A stretch of DNA of 9,604 bases from Acidobacteriota bacterium. Its GTDB lineage: Bacteria; Acidobacteriota; Terriglobia; Bryobacterales; Bryobacteraceae. The translations under genes and the position numbers were made by a program. The stretch covers positions 1 to 9,604 of the forward strand of contig JAPKYY010000901.1 in assembly GCA_026394095.1 (NCBI GenBank), given 5' to 3'. The notes under the pieces were generated by a model that was not told where the DNA came from, did no database searches, and was given only the letters and a program-made list of their open reading frames with translations. Of the stretch, positions 1 to 7,212 are shown in pieces; the first letter of the stretch is position 1, and each line of letters opens with the position of its first letter.

Positions 1-266
1 CCCAGGGTGCCCGCATCTTCCTCTTTGATGAGCCCACCCGGGGCATCGACGTCGGTGCCAAGACTGAAGTTTTTGAAGTCATGGACGGCCTCGCCCGCGA
101 CGGTGCAGCCATCCTTATGGTCTCCAGCGAACTCACCGAGCTGATCCAGGTCGCAGACCGGATCCTCGTCATGCGTCAAGGCAAACTCTCGGGCGAACTC
201 CCTGGCCGCACCACGCAAGAAGAAATCATGGCGCTTGCCGCCTTTGAAGAAGAGACTCAATCATGA
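1..266 (+). CDS. Sugar ABC transporter ATP-binding protein, RbsA-like, C-terminal end (5' truncated)
   Basis: This is the 3' end of a tandem-ATPase subunit of a ribose/xylose-type sugar importer; its codon frame enters at base 3. It energises uptake on the cytoplasmic face by ATP hydrolysis. The visible protein opens in a Walker B and D-loop segment (LFDEPTRGIDVGAK), followed by a switch region VSSELTELIQVADRILVM. In that region the usual switch histidine is replaced by serine, as is typical of the degenerate C-terminal nucleotide-binding domain of RbsA-type proteins. It ends in EEETQS and a TGA that overlaps the ATG of the permease (ATGA, 263-266), so the two are probably translationally coupled. 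The Walker A motif and the whole first ATPase domain lie outside the window. Which sugar is carried cannot be told from this part. Confidence 0.93.
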   Translation, partial: QGARIFLFDEPTRGIDVGAKTEVFEVMDGLARDGAAILMVSSELTELIQVADRILVMRQGKLSGELPGRTTQEEIMALAAFEEETQS

Positions 267-1180
267 TCCAACGCCTGTTGCCCTTTGCAACTCTCATCGT
301 TCTATTCGTCATCCTGTTGTTCGATCAAAATTTCCGCAGCGAAACGAACCTCTTCAGCGTTATCCGTCAAACTGCCGTGATCAACATCATGGCCCTCGGC
401 ATGACGATGGTAATCATCACTGCCGGTATTGATCTAAGCGTCGGCTCGATCCTCGCTATGGGCGGCCTGCTCGGTACGATGGCCATGGCTCAGGGCCAGC
501 CAATCCTCGTCGGCGTCCTCGTTGGCATCCTTACCGGAGCCCTCTGCGGCTTCATCAACGGCTACCTCACCACCCGCCTCAAGATCAACGCCTTCATCGT
601 CACCCTCGGCACACTTGGCATCATCCGCGGCCTTACGCTAGTGATTTCAAATGGACTCCCGGTGCACCAGATCCCACCCGGCTTCAGCTTCCTCGGTGAA
701 GGCATCATCCTCGGGGTCCCCTTCGTTCTTTGGGTCCTCCTGATTTGCGCCTTGCTGGTGCACTTCCTGCTCGAACACACCAAGCTCGGCCGCTACAGTT
801 TCGCTATCGGCAGCAACCCCGACGCCGCCTTCTACGCCGGCATCCCAGTGGCCTTTCATCTCACTTGCGTCTACGCCATTTGCGGCGCCCTCACGGGCCT
901 CGCGGGCATGATCGAAGCCAGCCGCCTGATGACCGGCCAACCCACTGCCGGCAACGGCTATGAGCTACAGGCAATTGCTGCTGTAGTCATCGGCGGAGGC
1001 AGCTTGCGCGGGGGCGAAGGCAGCGTTGTCGGCACACTTGTCGGTGCCTTCATCATGGGCCTTCTCTCTAACGGAAGCGACCTCAAAGGCATCTCACCCT
1101 ACTGGCAGCAAGTCATCATCGGTGCCATCATCATTCTCGCCGTCAGCTTCGACGAACTCCGAAAACGCCGCGTCGTCTAG
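263..1180 (+). CDS. Ribose-type sugar ABC transporter permease (RbsC-like, BPD_transp_2 family)
   Basis: A complete 305-residue inner-membrane permease that forms the channel for the ATPase encoded just upstream. The length fits RbsC/XylH/AraH-type permeases (about 300-340 residues). Visible features are a first hydrophobic helix (residues 4-20); the family motif GIDLSVGS at 55-62; a cytoplasmic coupling loop around 173-193 (KLGRYSFAIGSNPDAAFYAG); and the glycine-rich segment near 230-263 containing AAVVIGGGSLRGGEGSVVG. It ends with a positively charged tail (ELRKRR). The ATG is fixed by its 4-base overlap with the ATPase stop. No periplasmic binding protein follows, because the next gene is on the opposite strand; it may lie upstream of the window. 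The substrate is probably a pentose or related sugar, but permease sequence alone does not settle that. Confidence 0.95.
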   Translation: MIQRLLPFATLIVLFVILLFDQNFRSETNLFSVIRQTAVINIMALGMTMVIITAGIDLSVGSILAMGGLLGTMAMAQGQPILVGVLVGILTGALCGFINGYLTTRLKINAFIVTLGTLGIIRGLTLVISNGLPVHQIPPGFSFLGEGIILGVPFVLWVLLICALLVHFLLEHTKLGRYSFAIGSNPDAAFYAGIPVAFHLTCVYAICGALTGLAGMIEASRLMTGQPTAGNGYELQAIAAVVIGGGSLRGGEGSVVGTLVGAFIMGLLSNGSDLKGISPYWQQVIIGAIIILAVSFDELRKRRVV

Positions 1181-1950
1181 TTCTCCCGGGCCTTGATCGC
1201 CCCCGCATGGAAGGCGGCCCGATCCGGCTTCCCGGCCTGTTGCCATGCGCGGATCAGCAGATAGTGAATCGCCGAATCTGCAACACTTCCGCCAGCCAGA
1301 CTAAGCGCAGTTTCCCCTTCAGCCGCAGCCTGCGCTGCCTCGCCCTTCTTCAATAAAATTCGTGCCAGCTCAAAATGCGCGTCCCGCAATTTGGGCGACA
1401 ATTGCAGTGCCTGGCGGATCCAGCGCTCGCTCTCCTCCAACCGGCCCAGCAAGAAGAGCAACCGCGCACCAGGCAGCAGCGTATCGGCCTGTTGCTGGCC
1501 ACTCAATCGTTCCAGCCGAATCGCCTCTTCATATAGAGCAAGTGCATCTGCAGGCTTGCCCACGCTCTCGATCGTCAAGCCAAGATACAAAGCAACACGA
1601 GCGTCTCTGGGGGCGAGCTCGCGCGCCTTCTGGAATCGAGTCGATGCCTCTCGCATTTCGTTGTTCATGTAGGCCACCATTCCGTACAGAAATTGGGCAT
1701 AGGGCGCTTTCGGGTCAATCGCCAGTGCCTGCTCAAGACACAGCCGTGCGACATCTAATCGGTTCGCCGCCATCGCCAGCTTTGCCTTCAAGGTAAGCGC
1801 CGGCACAAGTCTGGCATCGAGTCGCAACGCCTCATCTACTGCCACCAGCGCTTCAGGAAACTTCTGCGCTACAAAGAGTTCGTTCGCTTTTTCATAACTC
1901 GGCTGCCCTGGCGACACAGCAGAAAGCAAGAACAGAATCAAAACCCTCAT
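1177..1950 (-). CDS. Secreted tetratricopeptide-repeat protein
   Basis: A 257-residue protein with a short N-terminal hydrophobic stretch (MRVLILFLLSAVSPG) that looks like a signal peptide, followed almost entirely by about six or seven TPR units. Approximate spans are 18-47, 51-82, 85-115, 119-149, 160-188, 190-220 and 226-253. The repeats show the usual pattern of small residues and prolines at turns (for example ALAIDP, ARELAPRD, ALQLSPK). No catalytic motif is visible, so a scaffold or protein-binding role in the envelope is the natural reading. Its ATG overlaps the TGA of the UnbV-family gene upstream (ATGA, bases 1947-1950), so it is probably translated by coupling, and the Shine-Dalgarno is weak. 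Its TAG shares the palindrome CTAG with the stop of the convergent permease gene. Confidence 0.88.
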   Translation of the reverse strand: MRVLILFLLSAVSPGQPSYEKANELFVAQKFPEALVAVDEALRLDARLVPALTLKAKLAMAANRLDVARLCLEQALAIDPKAPYAQFLYGMVAYMNNEMREASTRFQKARELAPRDARVALYLGLTIESVGKPADALALYEEAIRLERLSGQQQADTLLPGARLLFLLGRLEESERWIRQALQLSPKLRDAHFELARILLKKGEAAQAAAEGETALSLAGGSVADSAIHYLLIRAWQQAGKPDRAAFHAGAIKAREN

Positions 1951-3584
1951 GGCTTCACATCTTCTGCAATCTCAACGATGCGATCTGCCGCCACACCAGA
2001 AAGCTTCTGCACATGGCCACCGGGCCACCGAATTTCGATTGAATCCACGCGGCTGGCCCCAAGCCCAAACCTCACCACAGCCTCGCTCGAACTGGCATAT
2101 CCAACAGCGGTAGTCGCGTGATTGTACAAGTCCCGGCCATCCGCCAAATGCACACGAACCGCGGCCCCGAGCCCCTGCCGGTTTGATCTTACGCCCCGCA
2201 ATCGAATGCCCAGCCAATGCCCCCTGTCCGCTCCAACGTTATGAAAGAGCTTCGCAGGCCCATTCACCGCACTCACTACAACATCTACCCGCCCGTCATT
2301 GTCAAAGTCTGCGAAGGCAGCTCCACGATGCAAAGCCGCCCCTTCAAAGGCAACACCCGCATCAGCCGAAACGTCTTCCAGCCGTTTGCCCCCAACATTG
2401 CGGTAAACACGATTGGGCAACGCCGATTCCCGGCCCAGATACCGGTCCAGTTGCATCAGGTGCGCAAGTGCAAAGAACAAATCTTTCCACCCGTCGTTAT
2501 CGAAATCATAGATACCAAGACTCCACCCCGTAAGCTGGCGTGTACTCATCAGCAAGCCAGTGCGCTGCGCATAATCTTCAAAGCCCAATCGCCCGCCGAG
2601 ATTCCGAAAGAGTAAAAACGAATCGTTCAAGATGCCAGACACCAGCAGGTCTGGCCGGCCATCGTTATCAAGATCCCTAAAGTCGGCACCCATCCCCGCG
2701 ATAGCATGTCCGTCATCACGAAGCGCCACGCCGGCCTCAAGCCCAATCTCTTCAAACTTGCCATTCCCTTGATTGCGAAAAAGCAATCCGCGTACAGAAT
2801 CGTTGGCTACAAAGACATCGGTGAAGCCATCGCCATCCATATCCGCAAAGGCAACACCCATGCCCTTCCCGATCTGCCTGCCAATGCCGGCCCCCATCGA
2901 AACATCCGAGAAACTGCCGTCGCGATTGTTGTGAAAGAGCTGATTCGGAAGCCCCCGGTAAGCATTCGGGTGGCAGTAATACTGGCGTTCGGGAGTCCCG
3001 CAGCGAGGCTCCTTCGCCGCATCCCACTCCACATAGTTGGCAACAAATAGATCGAGCCAGCCATCGTTGTCGTAGTCAAACCAGCCCGCAGAGACAGCCC
3101 ATCGCGCCTCGGCCTTTGGCATCTCGATCGCCGCAAAACGCCCCTTCCCAAGATTGCGATAAAGCGCATTGCCCTTGACTCCGGCAACGAAGAGATCGGT
3201 GAAGCCATCGTTGTCGAAATCACCCGCAGCCACCGCCATCGAGTAGCCCTCACCGGCCAGCCCGGCTTCAGTAGTGACATCGGTAAAGGTTAGATCGCAG
3301 TTATTGCGAAAGAGCCGGTTTGAAAACTTCGCCCCCGTCTTGCGCAGGCTCGGTATCTCCGCACCATTGGTGAAAAAAATATCAGCACAGCCGTCATTGT
3401 TGTAGTCAAACGCGGCCACTCCGCCCAGAGTGAGTTCGATTTGATGAAAACCGCCAGCCTCGCCATTCTGCAATTGGAAACGCAGGCCAGCCTTGGCCGC
3501 GATCTCTTCAAAGCGGATCGGGGGGGCTTCAACAGAACAAAGAACTGCCGTCGAAGCCAGCACAAGTAGGAGGATGCGCAACAC
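1947..3584 (-). CDS. CRTAC1-type FG-GAP/VCBS repeat protein with C-terminal ASPIC/UnbV domain
   Basis: A 545-residue exported protein predicted to fold as a calcium-binding beta-propeller. Residues 1-20 are a signal peptide. At least seven FG-GAP/VCBS blades follow, each with an Asp-rich loop: DYNNDG near 60, DFDNDG 122, DYDNDG 170, DMDGDG 248, DLDNDG 304, DFDNDG 360 and DFDNDG 426. An ASPIC/UnbV domain occupies about 455-540 (NRQGLGAAVRVHLADG, then RVDSIEIRWPGG). Between blades three and four lies the Cys-containing insert RCGTPERQYYCHP (C195, C204), which resembles the conserved insert of bacterial CRTAC1 proteins. The longest frame starts at GTG (3584). A TTG three bases further on would give MRILLLVLA and better spacing from the GGAG at 3589-3592, so the exact start is open. 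It lies 33 bases after the receptor gene and overlaps the TPR gene. The ligand is unknown. Confidence 0.93.
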   Translation of the reverse strand: MLRILLLVLASTAVLCSVEAPPIRFEEIAAKAGLRFQLQNGEAGGFHQIELTLGGVAAFDYNNDGCADIFFTNGAEIPSLRKTGAKFSNRLFRNNCDLTFTDVTTEAGLAGEGYSMAVAAGDFDNDGFTDLFVAGVKGNALYRNLGKGRFAAIEMPKAEARWAVSAGWFDYDNDGWLDLFVANYVEWDAAKEPRCGTPERQYYCHPNAYRGLPNQLFHNNRDGSFSDVSMGAGIGRQIGKGMGVAFADMDGDGFTDVFVANDSVRGLLFRNQGNGKFEEIGLEAGVALRDDGHAIAGMGADFRDLDNDGRPDLLVSGILNDSFLLFRNLGGRLGFEDYAQRTGLLMSTRQLTGWSLGIYDFDNDGWKDLFFALAHLMQLDRYLGRESALPNRVYRNVGGKRLEDVSADAGVAFEGAALHRGAAFADFDNDGRVDVVVSAVNGPAKLFHNVGADRGHWLGIRLRGVRSNRQGLGAAVRVHLADGRDLYNHATTAVGYASSSEAVVRFGLGASRVDSIEIRWPGGHVQKLSGVAADRIVEIAEDVKP

Positions 3585-3617
3585 GTTTCTCCAATCCTAC
3601 CGAAACCATCGGCCGGC

Positions 3618-6600
3618 CTAGAACGTGATGCGGCCGACAATCTGCCCGGTGCGAGGTGTCGGCAGTGATGAGTTCACACTGTTGGAAGCAATGCCAAGGT
3701 AATTCAGGAATCCGAATCCACCAGTCAGCAATCCGTTTGCAGAGCGCGTCGGAGCTAAAGCCGGGCTGCCCGTACTGGGGTTGGCAATCGACAGGTTTTG
3801 ATTCAGCAGATTGAAGAACTCGGCACGAACGCTGAACGAAACCCTTTCGCGAACCTGAAATTCCTTGCCAAGCCCCCCGGAGATGATGGGCCGGCGTTGC
3901 CCGCGGAAGTCATTGTAATAAGCAATATTGCTTCCAGCTACACCCGGCGCTTGATCCTGCCACGCCGCTGGATTGAGGATCGTCTCCTGCGTCGGGTCGA
4001 TGCATCCGCAATTGGGATTCTTAAGGAAAAGCGGGGCATCTTTCACCCGCACCTGCCTGGTATAACCGGTGGAGAGAAAGCCGCCAATTCCATTATTGGA
4101 GCCAGGCGATTGCAGCAGGCTGCCGCTCTGCCAGGTGCTGATCGTTCCTACTTTCCAGCCACTGAGCAGTGCCTTCGCTACTCGATTCTGCTTGACGAAT
4201 CCGTAAGCCGGAACCGTATAGTTGACGCTCAAACTGGTTACGTGCGGCAGGTAATTTGGAGAGAGTCCTTTAAAGCTGCCTCGATCGTAAATGTTGCCGG
4301 CATTGGTTGCATTATCGAGCGTCTTTGAATAAGCGTAGGCGAGAGTCGCAGTCAGGCCATAGGAGTAACGCTTGGTCGCTTTCACCTGAAGCGCGTCATA
4401 CCAGGATGCACCGAGCGGCGCCCAAAGCTGACCCACACCACTGAACTGCGGGAAGGGCCGAAGGCTCTGCAGCACCGTGCCATTGGTTGGGAAATTCGCA
4501 TATGGCAGCTTGAAGCCCGCAGCAACAGCAGCCGGAGAAGTAATGGTGGAATTCAATAGTGTCCGCGTCGCCGGATTGGTCAGATCACCCAGGCCATATC
4601 TGGCAAGCGTGGCCGGAGACACCGCGTTGTAGTTGATCAGCGAGCCAACGGGATATTGTCCGTTGCCACCGCCACCCGCATTCTGCCAGACGGTACGGTT
4701 GCCCAGATACGAGGCCTCAACCACGATGTCCTTTCCGAGATCGCGCTGTATCGACAGGTTCCATTGATTCACCCGCGATGGCCTCCCGCCGTTGCGATCA
4801 ACCACAGCAGGCGCAGCTTGAACCGCAGCACCGGGAATCACGTTCAACCCGGCATCGTAGGCAGCGCCATAGAGCAGCCCTTGATCGAGTACAAGCGGCT
4901 TAGAAATCGTTCCCGCAGCAAGCCCGTTCCCAGGTGCTGGAATGTTCACTACGTTAAAGCCCATGCTGGCCGTTGAGGGCGCCACGGTCGTCGGAGACAA
5001 CGGCCCATAGACCAATCCCCAACCGCCACGCAGTACAGTCTTGGCATTCAACTGATACGCCGCCCCGATGCGCGGTGCAAAGGCGAGTTTGTAGGCAGGA
5101 AGCAATTGGCAATCGCAACGCCCGGGCCCCTTTCCGGCATAGATTACTGCTCCAGGAAGTCCGTTCGCATTCGGATTCGGCGTCGTTGGGCTAAAGGTGG
5201 ATTGACGGTCCCACAATTCGCCGAGCGGCCCCTGGTAATCCCAACGAATACCGTAATCCAGTGTCAACTTACGCGTAAGCTTCCAGGTGTCCTGGGCAAA
5301 CAATGCCAGTGATTTCCTGCGGTTCTGTGGCGTTGATGCATTTCCAGCCGAGGCGTTGTCGTATAGCCCCAACAGGAAACTGGCCCAGGCAGAACCAGTA
5401 CCGGTCCCGTTTGGCAGGGCCTGTCCATAGAGTGGCTGCGCGGTCTGGGCTCCACTGAAATTGAAAGTGGGCGTCAGATTGTTGTAAGTGAGCGGGCTTG
5501 AGGTCTCAAGCTTCCAGTCGCCGCCAAACTTTGACGTATGATTGCCATGGATCCAGCTCAGGTTCACAACACCCGTAGCCTTCTGATCAAAAAGTAGAGT
5601 GTGGTTTCCAGTACCGAAGGGCAGAGCCATTCCGCCCAGCACACTATCGCCAATCGGGCCAAGACGGGGAAAGCCGGTCCCCGGTGCTCCGGTAATGCCT
5701 AGCTTGGTTGCATCAAATTCATAGCTTATCGGCGGTACCGTGTCTGGATTCTTATAGCGAATAAAGCCTGCGCCAAGATGCAGAAGTAATGTCGGCTTGA
5801 TCGTGTGGTCATAGTTCAAACGGCTTGTCATGCTGTAGATGTTCTGGATCCGCACACGCGAAAGCTGCTCGGGAAGACCATCGACACCGTTGGACTTATC
5901 CGTATTTTGCGATCCCCAATAGCCGGAGATTTTGCTCCGGTCGCTGAAGTTGTGATCGATCTTCAAGGATGGAATCTGCTGCAGCTTGAAGAAGGCCCCA
6001 GATTGCGTGAAATTGTTTACAAAGGCATCGTTACCAAGATTCGGCTTCGGCAAATAGGCGAGAATTTTCTGCACCGTTGGGTCAATCCGGCTCGACGGAA
6101 TGATGTTGCCCGGAAACACGTTGAGGACACGGCGCCCGCTGCCATCCAGCGTTTGCGTGGAAGGATCGTAAATCGCGTTCTGGATGATCGACCGTCCGGC
6201 AAAGTCGTTTCCCAAATTGCGGTTTGCAGTAACAGCGAGATTGTTGCTCAAATCACCTCGCAGATACGCACTGTTCGGTACTGTAGACGTCCCTGCGTAG
6301 AGGCTTTCGCGATCCCGGTATTTCTCCATATTGAAAAAGAAGAAAGTCTTGTTCTTGCCGTTATAGATTTTCGGTATGTAGACAGGCCCGCCGATCGATC
6401 CGCCGTAATCGGCAAGGTGCTTCACCACTTTGATGTGCTTGCCCTGGCCATCGTTGGTGAAGGGAATGCCAGCGTTCATGAACGTGTTCTCGACGTATGT
6501 ATAAGCGCTCCCGTGCAACTGATTGGTGCCGCTTTTGGAGGTGAAGTTGTAAACACCGCCATTGCCAACTCGCCCAAACTCGGCCGAAAAATTCGATGTC

Positions 6601-6905
6601 TGCAAAGTAAACTGCTCGATGGCCTCAACCGATGGCTGCAGCTCATCAGAAACCTGAGTTTGCCGTGCACTGTCCGATTCCTGGCCCTCAAACATGATCT
6701 TGAAGTTATTCGAGCCGCCGTTGATCGAAATGTTGTTCCAGCCGTTGAACGTTGCCCCGGGCGTCATCTGTGCAAACGAAAGTGGATTGCGTATCGCCCC
6801 GGCGCCAATACCAAAATTGATCGGCAGTTCGGAAATTTGCTTGCCCGTGATGGTTGTCGATTGCTCCGCACTTTCTGTTTTCAACTGCGAAGATTCGGAA
6901 GTCAC
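3618..6905 (-). CDS. TonB-dependent receptor, Oar-like (plug and beta-barrel; N-terminus displaced into another frame)
   Basis: An outer-membrane receptor of the large acidobacterial Oar/SusC-like type, which uses TonB energy to import ligands such as oligosaccharides or chelates. The continuous frame gives 1095 residues. A plug domain spans about 15-127 (LKTESAEQSTT, ITGKQISELPIN, INGGSNNFKIMFEGQ, SAEFGRVGNGG). A very long barrel follows, with GGSIGGPVYIPKIY near 168-181 and KNKTFFFFNMEKYRD just after. The C-terminus ends GQIVGRITF, with the terminal phenylalanine expected of an outer-membrane barrel. The frame opens at a GTG in the middle of the expected homology; an in-frame stop lies about 30 bases upstream (near 6936). 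It therefore lacks a signal peptide and cannot be a complete receptor alone. Its missing beginning is recognisable in the next frame (7104 to about 6913). The junction looks like a frame-changing deletion or an assembly error. The ligand cannot be inferred. Confidence 0.9.
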   Translation of the reverse strand: MTSESSQLKTESAEQSTTITGKQISELPINFGIGAGAIRNPLSFAQMTPGATFNGWNNISINGGSNNFKIMFEGQESDSARQTQVSDELQPSVEAIEQFTLQTSNFSAEFGRVGNGGVYNFTSKSGTNQLHGSAYTYVENTFMNAGIPFTNDGQGKHIKVVKHLADYGGSIGGPVYIPKIYNGKNKTFFFFNMEKYRDRESLYAGTSTVPNSAYLRGDLSNNLAVTANRNLGNDFAGRSIIQNAIYDPSTQTLDGSGRRVLNVFPGNIIPSSRIDPTVQKILAYLPKPNLGNDAFVNNFTQSGAFFKLQQIPSLKIDHNFSDRSKISGYWGSQNTDKSNGVDGLPEQLSRVRIQNIYSMTSRLNYDHTIKPTLLLHLGAGFIRYKNPDTVPPISYEFDATKLGITGAPGTGFPRLGPIGDSVLGGMALPFGTGNHTLLFDQKATGVVNLSWIHGNHTSKFGGDWKLETSSPLTYNNLTPTFNFSGAQTAQPLYGQALPNGTGTGSAWASFLLGLYDNASAGNASTPQNRRKSLALFAQDTWKLTRKLTLDYGIRWDYQGPLGELWDRQSTFSPTTPNPNANGLPGAVIYAGKGPGRCDCQLLPAYKLAFAPRIGAAYQLNAKTVLRGGWGLVYGPLSPTTVAPSTASMGFNVVNIPAPGNGLAAGTISKPLVLDQGLLYGAAYDAGLNVIPGAAVQAAPAVVDRNGGRPSRVNQWNLSIQRDLGKDIVVEASYLGNRTVWQNAGGGGNGQYPVGSLINYNAVSPATLARYGLGDLTNPATRTLLNSTITSPAAVAAGFKLPYANFPTNGTVLQSLRPFPQFSGVGQLWAPLGASWYDALQVKATKRYSYGLTATLAYAYSKTLDNATNAGNIYDRGSFKGLSPNYLPHVTSLSVNYTVPAYGFVKQNRVAKALLSGWKVGTISTWQSGSLLQSPGSNNGIGGFLSTGYTRQVRVKDAPLFLKNPNCGCIDPTQETILNPAAWQDQAPGVAGSNIAYYNDFRGQRRPIISGGLGKEFQVRERVSFSVRAEFFNLLNQNLSIANPSTGSPALAPTRSANGLLTGGFGFLNYLGIASNSVNSSLPTPRTGQIVGRITF

Positions 6906-7104
6906 ACGAATGCGTGTAGTTGCCCGTTCCTGTGGTCACCGTGTCGGTATTCGCACCAGTGTTTGCATTGGTGAGAACGATTCTCACTCCAGGGATCAGT
7001 GCCCCCGTCGAATCGGTCACCGTACCTGTAACGACGCCGCGATCGCTTTGAGCGAAAAGCATGCTCATCGTGAGGAGCAAAGCAGAAGCAAAAAAGAGTT
7101 TCAT
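6706..7104 (-). pseudogene. N-terminal fragment of the TonB-dependent receptor: signal peptide and carboxypeptidase-regulatory-like domain
   Basis: This frame encodes the true beginning of the receptor. From the ATG at 7104 it gives the signal peptide MKLFFASALLLTMSMLFA, then a CarboxypepD_reg-like segment (GVVTGTVTDSTGALIPGVRI, ending in TGTGNYT). Recognisable homology stops at about 6913, after 64 residues. The rest of the open frame down to 6706 is out-of-frame translation of the plug. Family members normally continue from NYT through about 45-50 residues of the regulatory beta-sandwich before an ESxxVT segment leading to the plug; that stretch is absent here. The 7104 start is preferred because GAGG at 7111-7114 sits 6 bases before it. 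An ATG at 7116 (MRSSMKLF) is possible but has a poorer ribosome site. An unrelated small gene is unlikely. Confidence 0.75.
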
Positions 7105-7178
7105 GGAAGACCTCATGGATTCGCTACCGGTGCGAAGTTGCCAGAACTCTATCAGAAACAAAACAGAAGATCTACGAA

Positions 7179-7210
7179 ATTGTTATAGGCCTATCAATAT
7201 TTATTAATAA
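7179..7210. repeat. Twin palindromes upstream of the TonB receptor (candidate operator)
   Basis: Two perfect 10-base palindromes lie close together: ATAGGCCTAT at 7185-7194 and TTATTAATAA at 7201-7210. The first is the core of a longer imperfect dyad, with ATTG at 7179-7182 and CAAT at 7195-7198, the left arm carrying a 2-base bulge. No T-run follows a stem on either strand, so a rho-independent terminator is unlikely. The overlap with the candidate -10/-35 would fit an operator, but no regulator is encoded in the window. Confidence 0.35.
7182..7210 (-). promoter_or_regulatory. Possible promoter upstream of the TonB receptor gene
   Basis: The 108-base gap between the cytochrome stop and the receptor start holds a conspicuously AT-rich patch. 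On the minus strand TATAAC (7182-7187, five of six to the -10) lies 17 bases after TTATTA (7205-7210, only three of six to the -35). An alternative -35 is TTGATA (7192-7197), but its -10 at 17 bases is poor. A start near 7175 would give a leader of about 70 bases before the ATG at 7104. Confidence 0.3.
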
Positions 7211-7212
7211 GG

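Noticed and set aside
2290..3420. Recurrent short units resembling ccatcgttgtcgaaatc, suggestive of a repeat array.
   Set aside because: They encode the DxDNDG loops of successive propeller blades, are imperfect, unevenly spaced and in frame; they are protein repeats rather than CRISPR or DNA repeats.
3611..3618. GGCCGGCC palindrome at the receptor stop codon.
   Set aside because: Only eight bases, in GC-rich DNA, without a loop or T-run; expected by chance.
6903..6905. GTG at 6905 as a genuine start of an independent receptor gene.
   Set aside because: The start falls inside the segment that normally links the regulatory domain to the plug, leaves no signal peptide, and the missing N-terminus lies immediately upstream in another frame.
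5805..6974. A 389-codon open frame on the plus strand opposite the receptor gene.
   Set aside because: It is antisense to a clearly recognisable TonB receptor, shows no domain or export signal I can recognise, and has no convincing ribosome site; it is best explained as a shadow of the coding strand.
7105..7212. Hairpin terminator after the cytochrome gene.
   Set aside because: The palindromes there lack a following T-run and a GC-rich stem of useful length; operator or promoter use fits better.
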